A stretch of 30,911 nt of DNA from assembly GCA_046758085.1 (NCBI GenBank), contig JBHHZP010000030.1:1-30911 (forward strand). The letters run 5' to 3'. The notes under the pieces were generated by a model. The model saw nothing but the letters and a program-made list of their open reading frames with translations. It was not told the DNA's origin and searched no databases. Source of the stretch: VRUB01 sp046758085 (GTDB lineage Bacteria > Pseudomonadota > Gammaproteobacteria > Acidiferrobacterales > SPGG2). The translations under genes were made by a program, and so were the position numbers. This document shows, piece after piece, positions 16,466 to 24,439 of this stretch. Positions within the stretch are counted from its first letter, which is position 1; each line of letters opens with the position of its first letter.

Positions 16466-17389
16466 ATGTTTCCAACGCTGCACGCTAAATCTGCGCCCGT
16501 GCGCACCCGCGGGCCGTTTCATCTTGAGGCGGAATCCGTCTACAAGCGCTGGCTTGCCCAGAAACTCGAGCACTATCCGCAGACAGCCGCTGAGCTGATT
16601 GTCGAGGTGTGTGATCCGCTGTCTCTCACTAAGGCCGAACGCGCTGCCGTCATCGAGCGTTGTCGCAAGACCAACATGGTTATCTATGCGTGCCGCGGCG
16701 GGGAAATCAACGCCAAACTGACGGTGCGCGGCCTGGGCAGGCAGCTCGGATTGCGGAATCTGGATAACAACCTGTGCGCCGATAACGACAACATATCGGC
16801 CGTGCGCGTCATGTCATCGGGGCAGCACCAGGAATACATACCGTACACCAACCGCCCGTTGAACTGGCACACCGACGGTTACTACAACCGGCCTGACCAA
16901 AAGATTCGAGCATTTATCATCCATTGCGTGCGCGATGCAACGAACGGCGGTGAAAACGCTTTCTTCGACCCGGAGATTGCCTACGCGCTGTTGCGCAATG
17001 AAAACCCGGAGTATGTGACAGCACTGATGCAGCCCGGTGCCATGACCATACCGGCCAATGTCGAGGGTGGAGTCGAGATTCGAGGCGCGGAAACAGGTCC
17101 GGTATTTTCGCTCGACGAAAAAGCAAAAAAGCTACATATGCGCTACACAGCACGCAAACGTAATATTCAATGGAAGCAAGACCCTATGACCCAAGCAGCG
17201 GCGCGTTTTCTCGAAGACGTGCTCACGCGAGAATCGCGTTACATCTTTCGTCATCGTCTCACCCCCGGCCAGGGAATAATCTGCAATAACGTGCTACACA
17301 GTCGACGCGGTTTTCAGGACGGCACATCGAGCGTCCGAGCGCGTTTGCTTTACAGGGCACGATACTATGAGCGTGTCGCCGGTACCTGA
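16466..17389 (+). CDS. TauD/TfdA-family Fe(II)/2-oxoglutarate dioxygenase
   Basis: This 307-residue protein has the facial triad H135-x-D137 (NWHTDGYY) and distal H278 (NNVLHSRRGF), followed by R291/R293 for 2-oxoglutarate binding. It is therefore a likely active non-haem iron oxygenase. Family members act on taurine, other sulfonates, betaines and small acids; the substrate cannot be told from sequence. It is transcribed away from dsrA and heads a row of plus-strand genes. The ATG overlaps a short upstream frame and has only a GAAGG directly before it, so the exact start is less certain. Possible roles include supply of sulfite from organosulfonates, but this is speculation from context. Confidence 0.85.
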   Translation: MFPTLHAKSAPVRTRGPFHLEAESVYKRWLAQKLEHYPQTAAELIVEVCDPLSLTKAERAAVIERCRKTNMVIYACRGGEINAKLTVRGLGRQLGLRNLDNNLCADNDNISAVRVMSSGQHQEYIPYTNRPLNWHTDGYYNRPDQKIRAFIIHCVRDATNGGENAFFDPEIAYALLRNENPEYVTALMQPGAMTIPANVEGGVEIRGAETGPVFSLDEKAKKLHMRYTARKRNIQWKQDPMTQAAARFLEDVLTRESRYIFRHRLTPGQGIICNNVLHSRRGFQDGTSSVRARLLYRARYYERVAGT

Positions 17390-17449
17390 ACCTCCGGGTC
17401 ATGCACCGTATATTGCAATAACCGATGATGCATATGCGAGTAGCATGCA

Positions 17450-17656
17450 ATGTTGTATCTCAGTGAGATCCTTATTCAGCATCATGAGCTGGTATCTTTC
17501 GAAGAACTGATACCGCTGGTTGAGGAAGGTGCGCAGCGCGGCGAGATGTTCTTCCGCATGGATGTCAAACCGTCGTTTCGAGATACGCCGGAAAACTGGG
17601 AAGATCGGCTGGAAGCGGCGTTTACGGCAGCGTTAAATACGAGGAAAATTACATAG
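17450..17656 (+). CDS. Small protein of unknown function
   Basis: This 68-residue acidic protein has no cysteine, signal peptide or membrane helix. It contains a helical N-terminal half (SEILIQHHELVSFEELIPLVEEG) and an aromatic stretch (EMFFRMDVKPSF). I do not recognise it. It lies 60 bases after the dioxygenase gene and 33 bases before the next gene in the same direction, so it is probably part of the same transcript. No clear Shine-Dalgarno is visible. Confidence 0.6.
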   Translation: MLYLSEILIQHHELVSFEELIPLVEEGAQRGEMFFRMDVKPSFRDTPENWEDRLEAAFTAALNTRKIT

Positions 17657-17689
17657 CCTAGCGTTTAAGCGATCGCTAACAAGCCGTCC

Positions 17690-18397
17690 ATGAAATATCT
17701 TGATATCAACACAGTCGACCTAGGGGCCGAGACCGGAGCGGATACGGCGGAGTCCGCGATGGTGCATGAATCGCGCCTAGCAGAGTTCAATGCGCGCTTG
17801 CGTGAGCTGCCGTCCGGCCATGATCCGCTCGCCCGCGTTCGGCTACAGCTCGATATGGGCCGTGCACTGCTTGCGTTGCAAAGGGGTGCAGAAGCATGGA
17901 ACATCGCCCGCGAGGCTTTTGATTCGTGCTTGACACAACGACACCCGGAGTGCGCAGTGGAGGCTTGCGATATATTATTTCTCGCCGATCAGAGCGGATC
18001 TCTGAGCGCTCTTGGGCAAGGCGTCTGGCTTGCCGTGACGTACCCGATTGATCCGGAACTTACCGTGGCGATGCTGCAGCATGTCGTGGATGAGACCCCG
18101 CTCGATGCCGATGGCGCCGCCGTGGCAGCTACGGTGGCCGCATATGTTGTTGACTTGCGCGCCGAAGGTAAGCAGCGTGACGAGCTGACCTTCTTCGCTA
18201 ATCAAATGCTCGCGACCGTCGCGCGGCATCATAGTAACGTCGAGAATCAGGCGGATTTCAATACGTGGATGGAACAGCTCGAGCTCAATGACCCGAGTCA
18301 ATTCCTACCCCGCTTACGCAACGTGGTTGATGTCCTGGTGCAAGACGACTGGTGGATCGACCGGGACGCCCTGCAGGCCAGGCTTCCGGTAAACTGA
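17690..18397 (+). CDS. Unknown helical protein next to the Cas6-like gene
   Basis: This 235-residue soluble protein is predicted largely alpha-helical, with Ala/Leu-rich segments (ARVRLQLDMGRALLALQRGAEAW split over 40-75) that hint at a TPR-like repeat, but no certain motif. It lacks a signal peptide and membrane segments. The stop is five bases before the ATG of the Cas6-like gene, so the two are almost certainly co-translated and may act together. Start ATG at 17690 (MKYLDINTVDLG). I cannot assign a function. Confidence 0.75.
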   Translation: MKYLDINTVDLGAETGADTAESAMVHESRLAEFNARLRELPSGHDPLARVRLQLDMGRALLALQRGAEAWNIAREAFDSCLTQRHPECAVEACDILFLADQSGSLSALGQGVWLAVTYPIDPELTVAMLQHVVDETPLDADGAAVAATVAAYVVDLRAEGKQRDELTFFANQMLATVARHHSNVENQADFNTWMEQLELNDPSQFLPRLRNVVDVLVQDDWWIDRDALQARLPVN

Positions 18398-18402
18398 GTC
18401 CG

Positions 18403-19092
18403 ATGTACTGGCAAGAGGATCGCACCAATAAAGTCTATGTCGTGCCGGACGACATTTTGGATGTGGCATTCGGTATCGCTTGCCCCTGTCTCCCCGTCGA
18501 TCATGCCCACGCGCTATCGCAGGCACTGCTCCAGGCCCTGCCTTGGTTACAGCAAGAGCAACATGCGGGGATCCACTTGATTCATGGCGCTGAATCCGGC
18601 CATGGTTGGCAACGGCCAGAGGCTCCGGACACGGAACTGCTTCATCTTTCCCGTCGTACCAAAATGACCCTGCGCCTGCCTAAACAACGTATTGCAGATG
18701 CCAAGAAGATGACCGGTACGACGCTTGAGATCGACGGCTACCCGCTGCAAGTCGGAAGCGCCACCGTACGCCCACTGAGTCCGCTAAGCACGCTTTTTTC
18801 CCGCTATGTAATCGCGCGCGCCGACGAGAACGAAGAACAATTTATTCGACGAGTGGCGATCGAGCTGGAGCAGTTGGGCATTTCGGTGCGTAAGCTGCTG
18901 TGCGGCAAGTCCCATGTCATCGCTCTGCCCAACGAGCAGATACTCACACACCGCCTGATGGTGGCTGACCTGAAGGCCGAACAGTCCGTAAGACTGCAAC
19001 AGCACGGCTTGGGCCCCGGCCGCAAAATCGGCTGCGGTTTGTTCATTCCGCACAAGGGAGTTGAAGCGGTCAACAATGACGACGACACATAG
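18403..19092 (+). CDS. Cas6-like (Cmx6-type) protein, stand-alone
   Basis: This 229-residue protein matches the pattern I recall for the 'type I-MYXAN Cas6/Cmx6' family: an N-terminal strand and VDH (H34, candidate catalytic histidine), PWL near 47-49, a basic LSRRTKMTLRLP stretch at 82-93, and a C-terminal Gly-rich loop GLGPGRKIGCG at 202-212 followed by FIPHKG, as in RAMP-fold RNA endonucleases. The assignment is from memory of the family, not a search. Cas6 cuts CRISPR precursor RNA at repeat hairpins. No repeat-spacer array and no other cas gene occurs in the window, so it may act in trans or on another RNA. The ATG at 18403 is preferred over 18352, which overlaps the previous gene. Confidence 0.65.
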   Translation: MYWQEDRTNKVYVVPDDILDVAFGIACPCLPVDHAHALSQALLQALPWLQQEQHAGIHLIHGAESGHGWQRPEAPDTELLHLSRRTKMTLRLPKQRIADAKKMTGTTLEIDGYPLQVGSATVRPLSPLSTLFSRYVIARADENEEQFIRRVAIELEQLGISVRKLLCGKSHVIALPNEQILTHRLMVADLKAEQSVRLQQHGLGPGRKIGCGLFIPHKGVEAVNNDDDT

Positions 19093-19213
19093 ACTCAGCG
19101 CCCCTGCCGATCCTAGAATAACCGATGGGTTTGACATCATTGAAACCGCCCAATTGCCTGGATGAAGACGATAGCGACATGGCGCTTAAAAGAACGTTAG
19201 GGAGGTCGCGACC

Positions 19214-19417
19214 ATGAGCGAAAAGCAAAAGGTGATCAAGCGAATGCTGGAGTTACAAAAGAAATTTATCGACTACGAGCACAACAGCGGTTTGAACCCA
19301 GCCGACTACTTCGATACGCCTCTGGGACACCCGCTGGAGGACTACCGCAAGGAATACGATGAGCTGACGAGAAAGCTCGTCGACCTGGCTCACGCGGAAA
19401 AAGGCTCGCATAGGTAA
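19214..19417 (+). CDS. Small conserved-looking protein of unknown function
   Basis: This 67-residue charged protein is helical at both ends (QKVIKRMLELQKKFIDYE; YRKEYDELTRKLVDLAHAE), with a central GLNPADYFDTPLGHPL loop. It has no cysteine and no signal peptide. A good Shine-Dalgarno (AGGGAGG) precedes the ATG, supporting a real gene. It lies 121 bases after the Cas6-like gene in the same direction. The helical hairpin suggests a small oligomeric or adaptor protein; I do not know its function. Confidence 0.75.
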   Translation: MSEKQKVIKRMLELQKKFIDYEHNSGLNPADYFDTPLGHPLEDYRKEYDELTRKLVDLAHAEKGSHR

Positions 19418-19418
19418 T

Positions 19419-19508
19419 ACAGCTGTAGCTAGTGGCGAGTAGCTAGTAGCTGGGAAAACAGCAACTACAGTTCCTAGTCACTCGAAACTCGCTACTCGCT
19501 ACGCGCTG
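19419..19508. repeat. Palindromic intergenic repeat
   Basis: Inverted arms ACAGCTGTAGCTAGTGGCGA (from 19419) and, read on the other strand from 19508, AACAGCGCGTAGCGAGTAGC flank a short loop. It belongs to the same family as the repeat at 5745-5891. It lies between two convergent genes and may also act as a transcript end. Confidence 0.7.
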
Positions 19509-20180
19509 TTAAACCTCAGCCCACATCCTCATCAAATTGACGTAGGCCGTATTGACGCGTGTTGTCTCCTCGGAGTCGGGCGAGTCTTTAAGCAATTTCT
19601 CGCGCGCCACGCTTAGCTCGTAGAGCAGCTCGCGCTTCGCTGGATCGCGCACCAGACTCTGCACCCACGTCACAGCGACTACCCGTTCGCCGCGCGTTAT
19701 CTCGGAGACATGATGCAGACTGGATGCCGGATATAAGATTCCATCACCGGCGGGCAACTTGGCCTCGCAGTCCCCGAACGATGTGCGAATCAAAAGCTCC
19801 CCGCCATCGTAGGTACTTGGATCGCTGAGAAAGATCGTGATCGCGATGTCCGAGCGGTAGCGCGGACCCGGTCCCATAACCGGATCATCGACATGATCGC
19901 CGTACAGCATGCCAAGCGTGTAGCGCACGTAATAAGGTGAAGCGACACGGTGTGGTAACGCGCCATTGATATATACGGGATGGCGGACGAGATTGCCCAT
20001 GACGATCTTGTTAAGCGCATCCAGCTCCCGGGCATCCTGCGCCAGCTCCTCGTTGCGCTTCACCCGTTGTGCGGTCATCCCCGCAGAGAGTTTGCCATCG
20101 ACAAATGTGCTGGACGCAAGGATTTCCCGTACCATCTTTAACTGGCCGCGATCAAGAATCGACGGAATGCGCAGCAGCAT
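19509..20180 (-). CDS. PKHD-type Fe(II)/2-oxoglutarate hydroxylase (PiuC/YbiX-like)
   Basis: This 223-residue protein matches the PKHD-type hydroxylase family: MLLRIPSILD at the start, H96-x-D98 (GDHVDDP), distal H156 in SSLHHVSEITRG and R166, then VVAVTWVQSLVRD. The enzyme is cytoplasmic and needs Fe(II) and 2-oxoglutarate; family members often accompany TonB-dependent iron receptors, but none is present here. AGGAG lies about 9 bases before the ATG. The gene converges on the small gene ending at 19417, with a repeat between them. The substrate is unknown. Confidence 0.85.
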   Translation of the reverse strand: MLLRIPSILDRGQLKMVREILASSTFVDGKLSAGMTAQRVKRNEELAQDARELDALNKIVMGNLVRHPVYINGALPHRVASPYYVRYTLGMLYGDHVDDPVMGPGPRYRSDIAITIFLSDPSTYDGGELLIRTSFGDCEAKLPAGDGILYPASSLHHVSEITRGERVVAVTWVQSLVRDPAKRELLYELSVAREKLLKDSPDSEETTRVNTAYVNLMRMWAEV

Positions 20181-20270
20181 AGTGAGGAGCTCCTATGTAA
20201 TGACAACGCCCATTGCAAAAAACGCAAAGGCGTGAAACGCGTAACATACCGATCGTATGCCGACAAAAGG

Positions 20271-20614
20271 GTGCTCCGCCACTGCTGTCCCACAAGTCTC
20301 GGCTTGAAACGCGGAAACTCGCCAAGAGCGAGATGCCTTAGGAATGGGCTGCGCTCAAGAGGCCTGAATCATGCGCCTTTGTTTCCGAGACGCGCCGTGG
20401 ATACCTGCGGCGCTACGCAATCGTGCTGCGCTTGCAGGACCGGGGCTCGCCGTCCGTGGCGAGCCCGTTCGGCGGGAGCAAGGTTCACTGGACCTTTCTC
20501 TCATTCCGCCTCACCCCTGTGGGCTCGGTGCCAGCATCCGTGGCTTGCAACGGTCTCGGAAACAAGGATGCGGCCCATGCATCGGGTGGTTGTGGGGCAA
20601 CAATGGTGCTCCGC
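20271..20614 (+). repeat. Dispersed palindromic repeat, copy B
   Basis: This non-coding element fills most of the 482 bases between two minus-strand genes. Bases 20378-20455 match 1-78 in reverse orientation, with 20401-20455 identical. Its own ends are related in inverted fashion: GTGCTCCGCCACTGCTGTCC at the left against TTGTGGGGCAACAATGGTGC at the right, with TCTCGGAAACAAGG on both arms. Internal hairpins include GGCTCGCC-GTCCGT-GGCGAGCC (20444-20465) and CTCGC-CAAGA-GCGAG near 20319-20333. No transposase is present. Confidence 0.7.
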
Positions 20615-20662
20615 GTTCTTTGCCTGCTTGCGCCTTCGGCACTGATGATGAGCGAACATCGC

Positions 20663-21742
20663 CTACATGCGACTGTCTTTCATCAGGCCTTCAATGTAAT
20701 GAGCGCATTCGTCGCCGTGTTGACGATGTAAGTCGAGCGCGCTGTGTGCAACCGACAACCAGTGCCGCTTGCCTGCCGGTAGCATGCTGTTCAACTCGTC
20801 GAGGTCACCGGTATCAACCCAATCCTGATATGCCCGTACAAGGGTGGGGCACAGCTCCTTTCGCATACCGTGCAGACCAGCGAAGTAGAAATCGATCGAG
20901 GCTGTATCTGCACACTCGAGTAATACCGGAAGCGTAGACAGGAAATCCGCCAGTTGATCGCGCACCGCCCGCGCAAATATCTCCGCCGGAGTTCGAGCGA
21001 CGGTGAGGAGCATATCGTGCCATGCATCCCCAAGCTGTTCACCGGCCATGATTTCGCCGATCTCATGCCTGATGATCCACGTGAGCTCGCGATCCGTGAC
21101 GCGCTCCAGGACCCGCTCCAGCTCGTGCTCTACATCAAGGCCGGCCAGTGCGCGCGTCATGGCCTGATTCTGCCTCTTCCAGCGCCATTCCTCAATCTTT
21201 TCCCATACTACACGCCGAAGAGACTCACGCCGCAAGAATATGGTGCGACCCAGTGTCATGGCTGGCGGTGCGGTCAGGTCGCGAGCATACTCGTTAGCGG
21301 ATATGAGTACCGTATAGCCGCGGCACCGCTCAGTGCGCAGCAACCGCCCTAGAAAAAAATGGGGCTTACAAAATCGCCCGTAGCCGCCACTGTACACCAA
21401 TCCCCGCGGCAGCAACTCGCGGTTGATGCCATCGTTATCAAAAGGATCGAACCGTTGCCCGACCATGTGCAGCTGTTCGTAGGGGTCGGATTCTACCTGT
21501 TCCCATTGACGCTCACGCTGCTGCACCCATCGCCCGACGGCTTCATTGGAAAGGCTGGCGCCTAATGGGAGCCCTTTTTCCCAGCGGTAGTATTCACGCA
21601 TTTTGAGCAGGTAGATACACAAACTGTAATCGCCTGCAAATCGTGCATCCGAGATATGGCAGTTTCTCTGCACGATAATGCCCAGTGACCGCGGGAGGCG
21701 GCGGGAAAATTTACTCTTCGGTGGTGGGGATATTTCGTTCAT
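20663..21742 (-). CDS. Large conserved-looking protein of unknown function
   Basis: This 359-residue soluble protein is rich in Arg, Glu and Trp, with no signal peptide or clear membrane helix. It has an HEIGE segment (in TWIIRHEIGEIMAG, about residue 230) that resembles part of a metal site, but I cannot show a complete one. The C-terminal third is helical and ends with LHRQHGDECAHYIEGLMKDS. I do not recognise the family. The ATG at 21742 abuts a strong palindrome on its 5' side, and the gene is divergent from the one at 21882. Confidence 0.75.
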   Translation of the reverse strand: MNEISPPPKSKFSRRLPRSLGIIVQRNCHISDARFAGDYSLCIYLLKMREYYRWEKGLPLGASLSNEAVGRWVQQRERQWEQVESDPYEQLHMVGQRFDPFDNDGINRELLPRGLVYSGGYGRFCKPHFFLGRLLRTERCRGYTVLISANEYARDLTAPPAMTLGRTIFLRRESLRRVVWEKIEEWRWKRQNQAMTRALAGLDVEHELERVLERVTDRELTWIIRHEIGEIMAGEQLGDAWHDMLLTVARTPAEIFARAVRDQLADFLSTLPVLLECADTASIDFYFAGLHGMRKELCPTLVRAYQDWVDTGDLDELNSMLPAGKRHWLSVAHSALDLHRQHGDECAHYIEGLMKDSRM

Positions 21743-21771
21743 TTAAGGTTGTTCGCCCGAACAATCCTTAA
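21743..21771. promoter_or_regulatory. Palindrome at the start of the unknown gene, operator or 5' hairpin
   Basis: TTAAGGTTGTTCG (21743-21755) and CGAACAATCCTTAA (21758-21771) are complementary over 13 bases with one bulged base and a two-base centre. It directly abuts the ATG of the minus-strand gene and lies in the 139-base divergent gap, so it could be an operator for both genes or a hairpin hiding a ribosome site. Confidence 0.5.
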
Positions 21772-21881
21772 TGTAAAATTACCATGAAGCTATATGCTGC
21801 GCCACCGACGCCGCGCCGGTCTGTGGTTTCCTGGGAATCACGGCGCCCTTGTTCTTGCTTTCGATGCAAGAGCCATGAACG

Positions 21882-22478
21882 ATGAAGATGCGAATCAGAA
21901 GCAAGTGGCGCCGTGACAGGGGAAAGCCCGTATCGCTCGAAGATAACGCGGTCGCGCTGGCTTATATCATCTGGCAGATCTCCCTCACGTCTGCGAAAAA
22001 TCTGCATGCGCAGGACTTCGTCTATGACTCCGACGAGCAGCGCCTTGCAGTGATTACCGAATATCTAGCTTTTCTGGTGCACGTCTCGGATCGATTGGCT
22101 CACAACGACATGGAGGACGCAACGCGAGAGCGCTTTATTTTCACGTTGGCACAGGAGGTAGCAAGACATCTGCAACGAAACAAGGCTGATATCATGGGGC
22201 CTGGCGATTACCGCAGCCCGTTTATTACTCTGCTCAACGAACGTATGGGAGAGTACGCAGAAACCTCATTTCCCCATAACTCGCCTGGTTTCGAATGTCT
22301 GCGCTGCCTTGGTCACAAGATTCTGCGCATTATGGGGTCGAGCCAAACCAACCGCTGGGTCATTGACCAGGTCATGGACATCGACGCACCCGACGCCGTT
22401 GTTCATCTCGAGCAAGCAATGGGTAATTTGTTCGGATCAACCAAAGCCAAACCTGCCGTGCCGTTTGATCCGGCCTAA
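21882..22478 (+). CDS. Unknown helical protein
   Basis: This 198-residue protein is mostly alpha-helical, with a basic N-terminus (MKMRIRSKWRRDRGK) and no signal peptide. Helices include LAYIIWQISLTSAKNL and ERFIFTLAQEVARHLQRNKAD; a C-L-R-C pair (near 140-143) is present. I do not recognise it. It starts at ATG 21882, or at 21888, divergent from the preceding gene across a short spacer that holds a palindrome. The base composition resembles that of its neighbours. Confidence 0.75.
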   Translation: MKMRIRSKWRRDRGKPVSLEDNAVALAYIIWQISLTSAKNLHAQDFVYDSDEQRLAVITEYLAFLVHVSDRLAHNDMEDATRERFIFTLAQEVARHLQRNKADIMGPGDYRSPFITLLNERMGEYAETSFPHNSPGFECLRCLGHKILRIMGSSQTNRWVIDQVMDIDAPDAVVHLEQAMGNLFGSTKAKPAVPFDPA

Positions 22479-22554
22479 CGGGAAATGCCGCGCCTCTATG
22501 CGCCGCTCTTCCCGCACGTAGTCCGCAAATAATCTATGTAATTATCCGCAGCGG

Positions 22555-22755
22555 TCACTGTGCCGACTTCCAGGACTCGGCATGGTCGGTATGTTTGCTC
22601 TGGCCGTCCTCATAACCCGCATTGTAAGCATCGTTTAACCGTTGCTCTTCGCGCTTCGGATTGCCGAGATATCCACCGACCCAGCCTTGAATATACTCTC
22701 GGTCTATGCCCATCTTCTCAAGCTTGTCGACAGTCTCGTAATAGGTGTTATCCAT
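22555..22755 (-). CDS. Small acidic protein of unknown function
   Basis: This 66-residue protein (MDNTYYETVDKLEKMGIDRE...) has a helix, a glycine turn WVGGYLGNPKREEQR and a hydrophilic tail. It lacks cysteine and any signal peptide. A purine-rich GGGGGAATGAAGG immediately precedes the ATG. The tyrosine-rich, glycine-containing centre looks conserved rather than random, and the frame is not a shadow of another gene. Function unknown. Confidence 0.7.
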   Translation of the reverse strand: MDNTYYETVDKLEKMGIDREYIQGWVGGYLGNPKREEQRLNDAYNAGYEDGQSKHTDHAESWKSAQ

Positions 22756-22893
22756 CCTTCATTCCCCCGGTCTCTGAAATCCAGCGGGATTGGGGAGGCA
22801 AATCTTATTGCATCCGCCGCAGGCCAGCAAGTTTCGGGGCTCACGTGACAGCGATATACCAGGAAGTTCCTTCGATTGATCCGGCCATAAAAC

Positions 22894-23169
22894 CTACCCG
22901 AGCCGGTAATGCTTTCTTACCGCAGATCGAATATCCCAGACGCACGACAGATCGGAAAGAAACGTAACCAGGTCACCGGCCCTGATGCGCACCGGGTCGC
23001 CCTGCTCCGGCGTTACGATCACATCACCCTCGAGTAGATAGCACGTCTCTGTCTGGTCATAACTACATGAAAAGATAGAGACCTCCTTGGACCATACGGG
23101 CCAGCCTTCCACACCCATAACTTCCAGCTTCATTGGCGATGGGTCATGCTCGACGAGTATCTTCGTCAC
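22894..23169 (-). CDS. Small cupin protein (DUF861/cupin_3 type)
   Basis: This single-domain cupin of 91 residues has the core YDQTETCYLLEGDVIVTP (E of the metal motif in ETCYLLEG) and IRAGDLVTF, then WDIRSAVRKHYRLG. It also has W-P-V-W-S-K-E upstream, typical of the cupin_3 family. The GTG at 23169 is chosen because GGAAGGAG stands three bases before it; the ATG at 23184 would place that ribosome site inside the gene. Members are small metal-binding proteins of mostly unknown substrate. It is isolated in this orientation. Confidence 0.85.
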   Translation of the reverse strand: MTKILVEHDPSPMKLEVMGVEGWPVWSKEVSIFSCSYDQTETCYLLEGDVIVTPEQGDPVRIRAGDLVTFLSDLSCVWDIRSAVRKHYRLG

Positions 23170-23396
23170 GGGCTCCTTCCTCATCCAGTCCCGGATTCAT
23201 TATAACGCGATCAGGCCCGCGCTCGTGTCGAGACCGCGAAACGTTACTGACGCAGGGCGGATCCCACGGGGATCCTGTACGCTGACAACACCGGGATTGA
23301 TTCCCAATACCAACCTGCACTACTATTGCCAGGCGCTGCTTAACCCGGCTGTAAGAAAATTAGGTGCGAAACCGCTCTTATTTCGGGCACGTCCGC

Positions 23397-23735
23397 ATGT
23401 TATTGAATGTTTACATTGGTAATGACGCATACAAGGTAGATGTCCCACAGGAAATCCTCGAGCAAGGCGAGGATTTTTTCGCCAGAATGGATCAGGATAT
23501 GGACCGAGGATGGCAGATGGGCCGCGAGTATGTCGAGCGCCCGGACACGCTCCAACGCTGCCAGATCGCTGCAGACAAGCTGCTGACGGCCATGCACACG
23601 GAAAATCGAAAAGTAGCCCTGCTCATGGCGGCGTATATCTTGACTCGCACACCGGGTGTGGCGGGGGTACAGATCGACACGGCTGGAGAAATGACCCACA
23701 CGGAGATGATCATGGCGACGCCGACTGCACCCTAA
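23397..23735 (+). CDS. Conserved-looking protein of unknown function
   Basis: This 112-residue soluble protein starts MLLNVYIGNDAYKVDVPQEI and has an acidic helix EQGEDFFARMDQDMDRGWQM, then a helical stretch RKVALLMAAYILTRTPGV. I recall similar short proteins in sulfur-oxidising bacteria but cannot name a family. The ATG at 23397 is preferred over a GTG at 23364. There is one cysteine (in QRCQIAADKLL), and no signal peptide. It precedes a 2OG oxygenase gene by 77 bases, on the same strand. Confidence 0.75.
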   Translation: MLLNVYIGNDAYKVDVPQEILEQGEDFFARMDQDMDRGWQMGREYVERPDTLQRCQIAADKLLTAMHTENRKVALLMAAYILTRTPGVAGVQIDTAGEMTHTEMIMATPTAP

Positions 23736-23812
23736 ACCACGCGACCGGGACGCTGTAACTGCTCCCATTTGATAATTCGTCCCCAGTCACTCGTCAAATA
23801 ATCAATAGACTG

Positions 23813-24439
23813 ATGTCCGCTCAATCAAAAACGACTAAGGCCACGGTCGCGCCCATCCAAGAGATCAAGCCCTGCAGTTTCATCTATGAAATGAGAAATG
23901 CACTGGCCCCGCAGTTATGCACGGAGATGGTCCAACGATTTGAAGCCATGCCGGAGCAGCAGTATCAAGGCCGCATTGGGCAAGACAATATTGAAGAGAA
24001 GAGTATAAAGGTATCCACTGACCTTCGGATTAGCGGCAGAAAGGACTGGCAAAGTATCGATAATGCTTTGTTCCAATCATTGTCGCAGGCACTTAATGCA
24101 ATGTCGGCGCAGCATCCGTTTTTCGCCGCGAACTCCTTCAAAGATGTGGGGTACAACATGCAAAGGACGAGGCCGGGTGAGCTCTATCATTGGCATGTCG
24201 ATGGCGGCCCCGGCGAGTTCAGTCAAAGGCAACTCGTCGCCATCTGGTATCTCAACGAAGTTGGTAGCCCGGGCGGTGAAACGGAGTTTTTATTCCAAGA
24301 AGTGAAGATTGGCCCGGAAACGGGCAAGCTGGTGCTCTTTCCACCGTTCTGGACACATGTGCATCGAGGCATCGCCCCGCAGAAGCGTGTAAAGTATATC
24401 GCCACGACCTGGGTGAGTTTCACTGGCCCTCGCCCCTAG
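23813..24439 (+). CDS. Fe(II)/2-oxoglutarate oxygenase (prolyl-4-hydroxylase-like)
   Basis: This 208-residue protein has a double-stranded beta-helix with H128-x-D130 (YHWHVDGG), distal H184 (THVHRGIAP) and a following basic pair (K191/R192) for 2-oxoglutarate. The C-terminus VKYIATTWVSF matches the end of many P4Hc-type enzymes. It is the third Fe(II)/2OG oxygenase in an 8-kb stretch, yet only distantly similar to the other two. It is cytoplasmic, with no signal peptide; the substrate is unknown. Confidence 0.85.
   Translation: MSAQSKTTKATVAPIQEIKPCSFIYEMRNALAPQLCTEMVQRFEAMPEQQYQGRIGQDNIEEKSIKVSTDLRISGRKDWQSIDNALFQSLSQALNAMSAQHPFFAANSFKDVGYNMQRTRPGELYHWHVDGGPGEFSQRQLVAIWYLNEVGSPGGETEFLFQEVKIGPETGKLVLFPPFWTHVHRGIAPQKRVKYIATTWVSFTGPRP

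Noticed and set aside
16452..16488. Nine-codon frame MKDVSNAAR overlapping the dioxygenase start, possible leader peptide
   Set aside because: Too short and without a run of codons or hairpin typical of attenuators.
18403..20660. CRISPR array near the Cas6-like gene
   Set aside because: Looked for regularly spaced direct repeats on both sides; only two irregular palindromic repeats are present, with no repeat-spacer pattern.
23259..23275. GGATCCC-ACG-GGGATCC hairpin between the cupin gene and the next gene
   Set aside because: Short perfect stem, but no T-run or link to a start; likely chance in GC-rich DNA.
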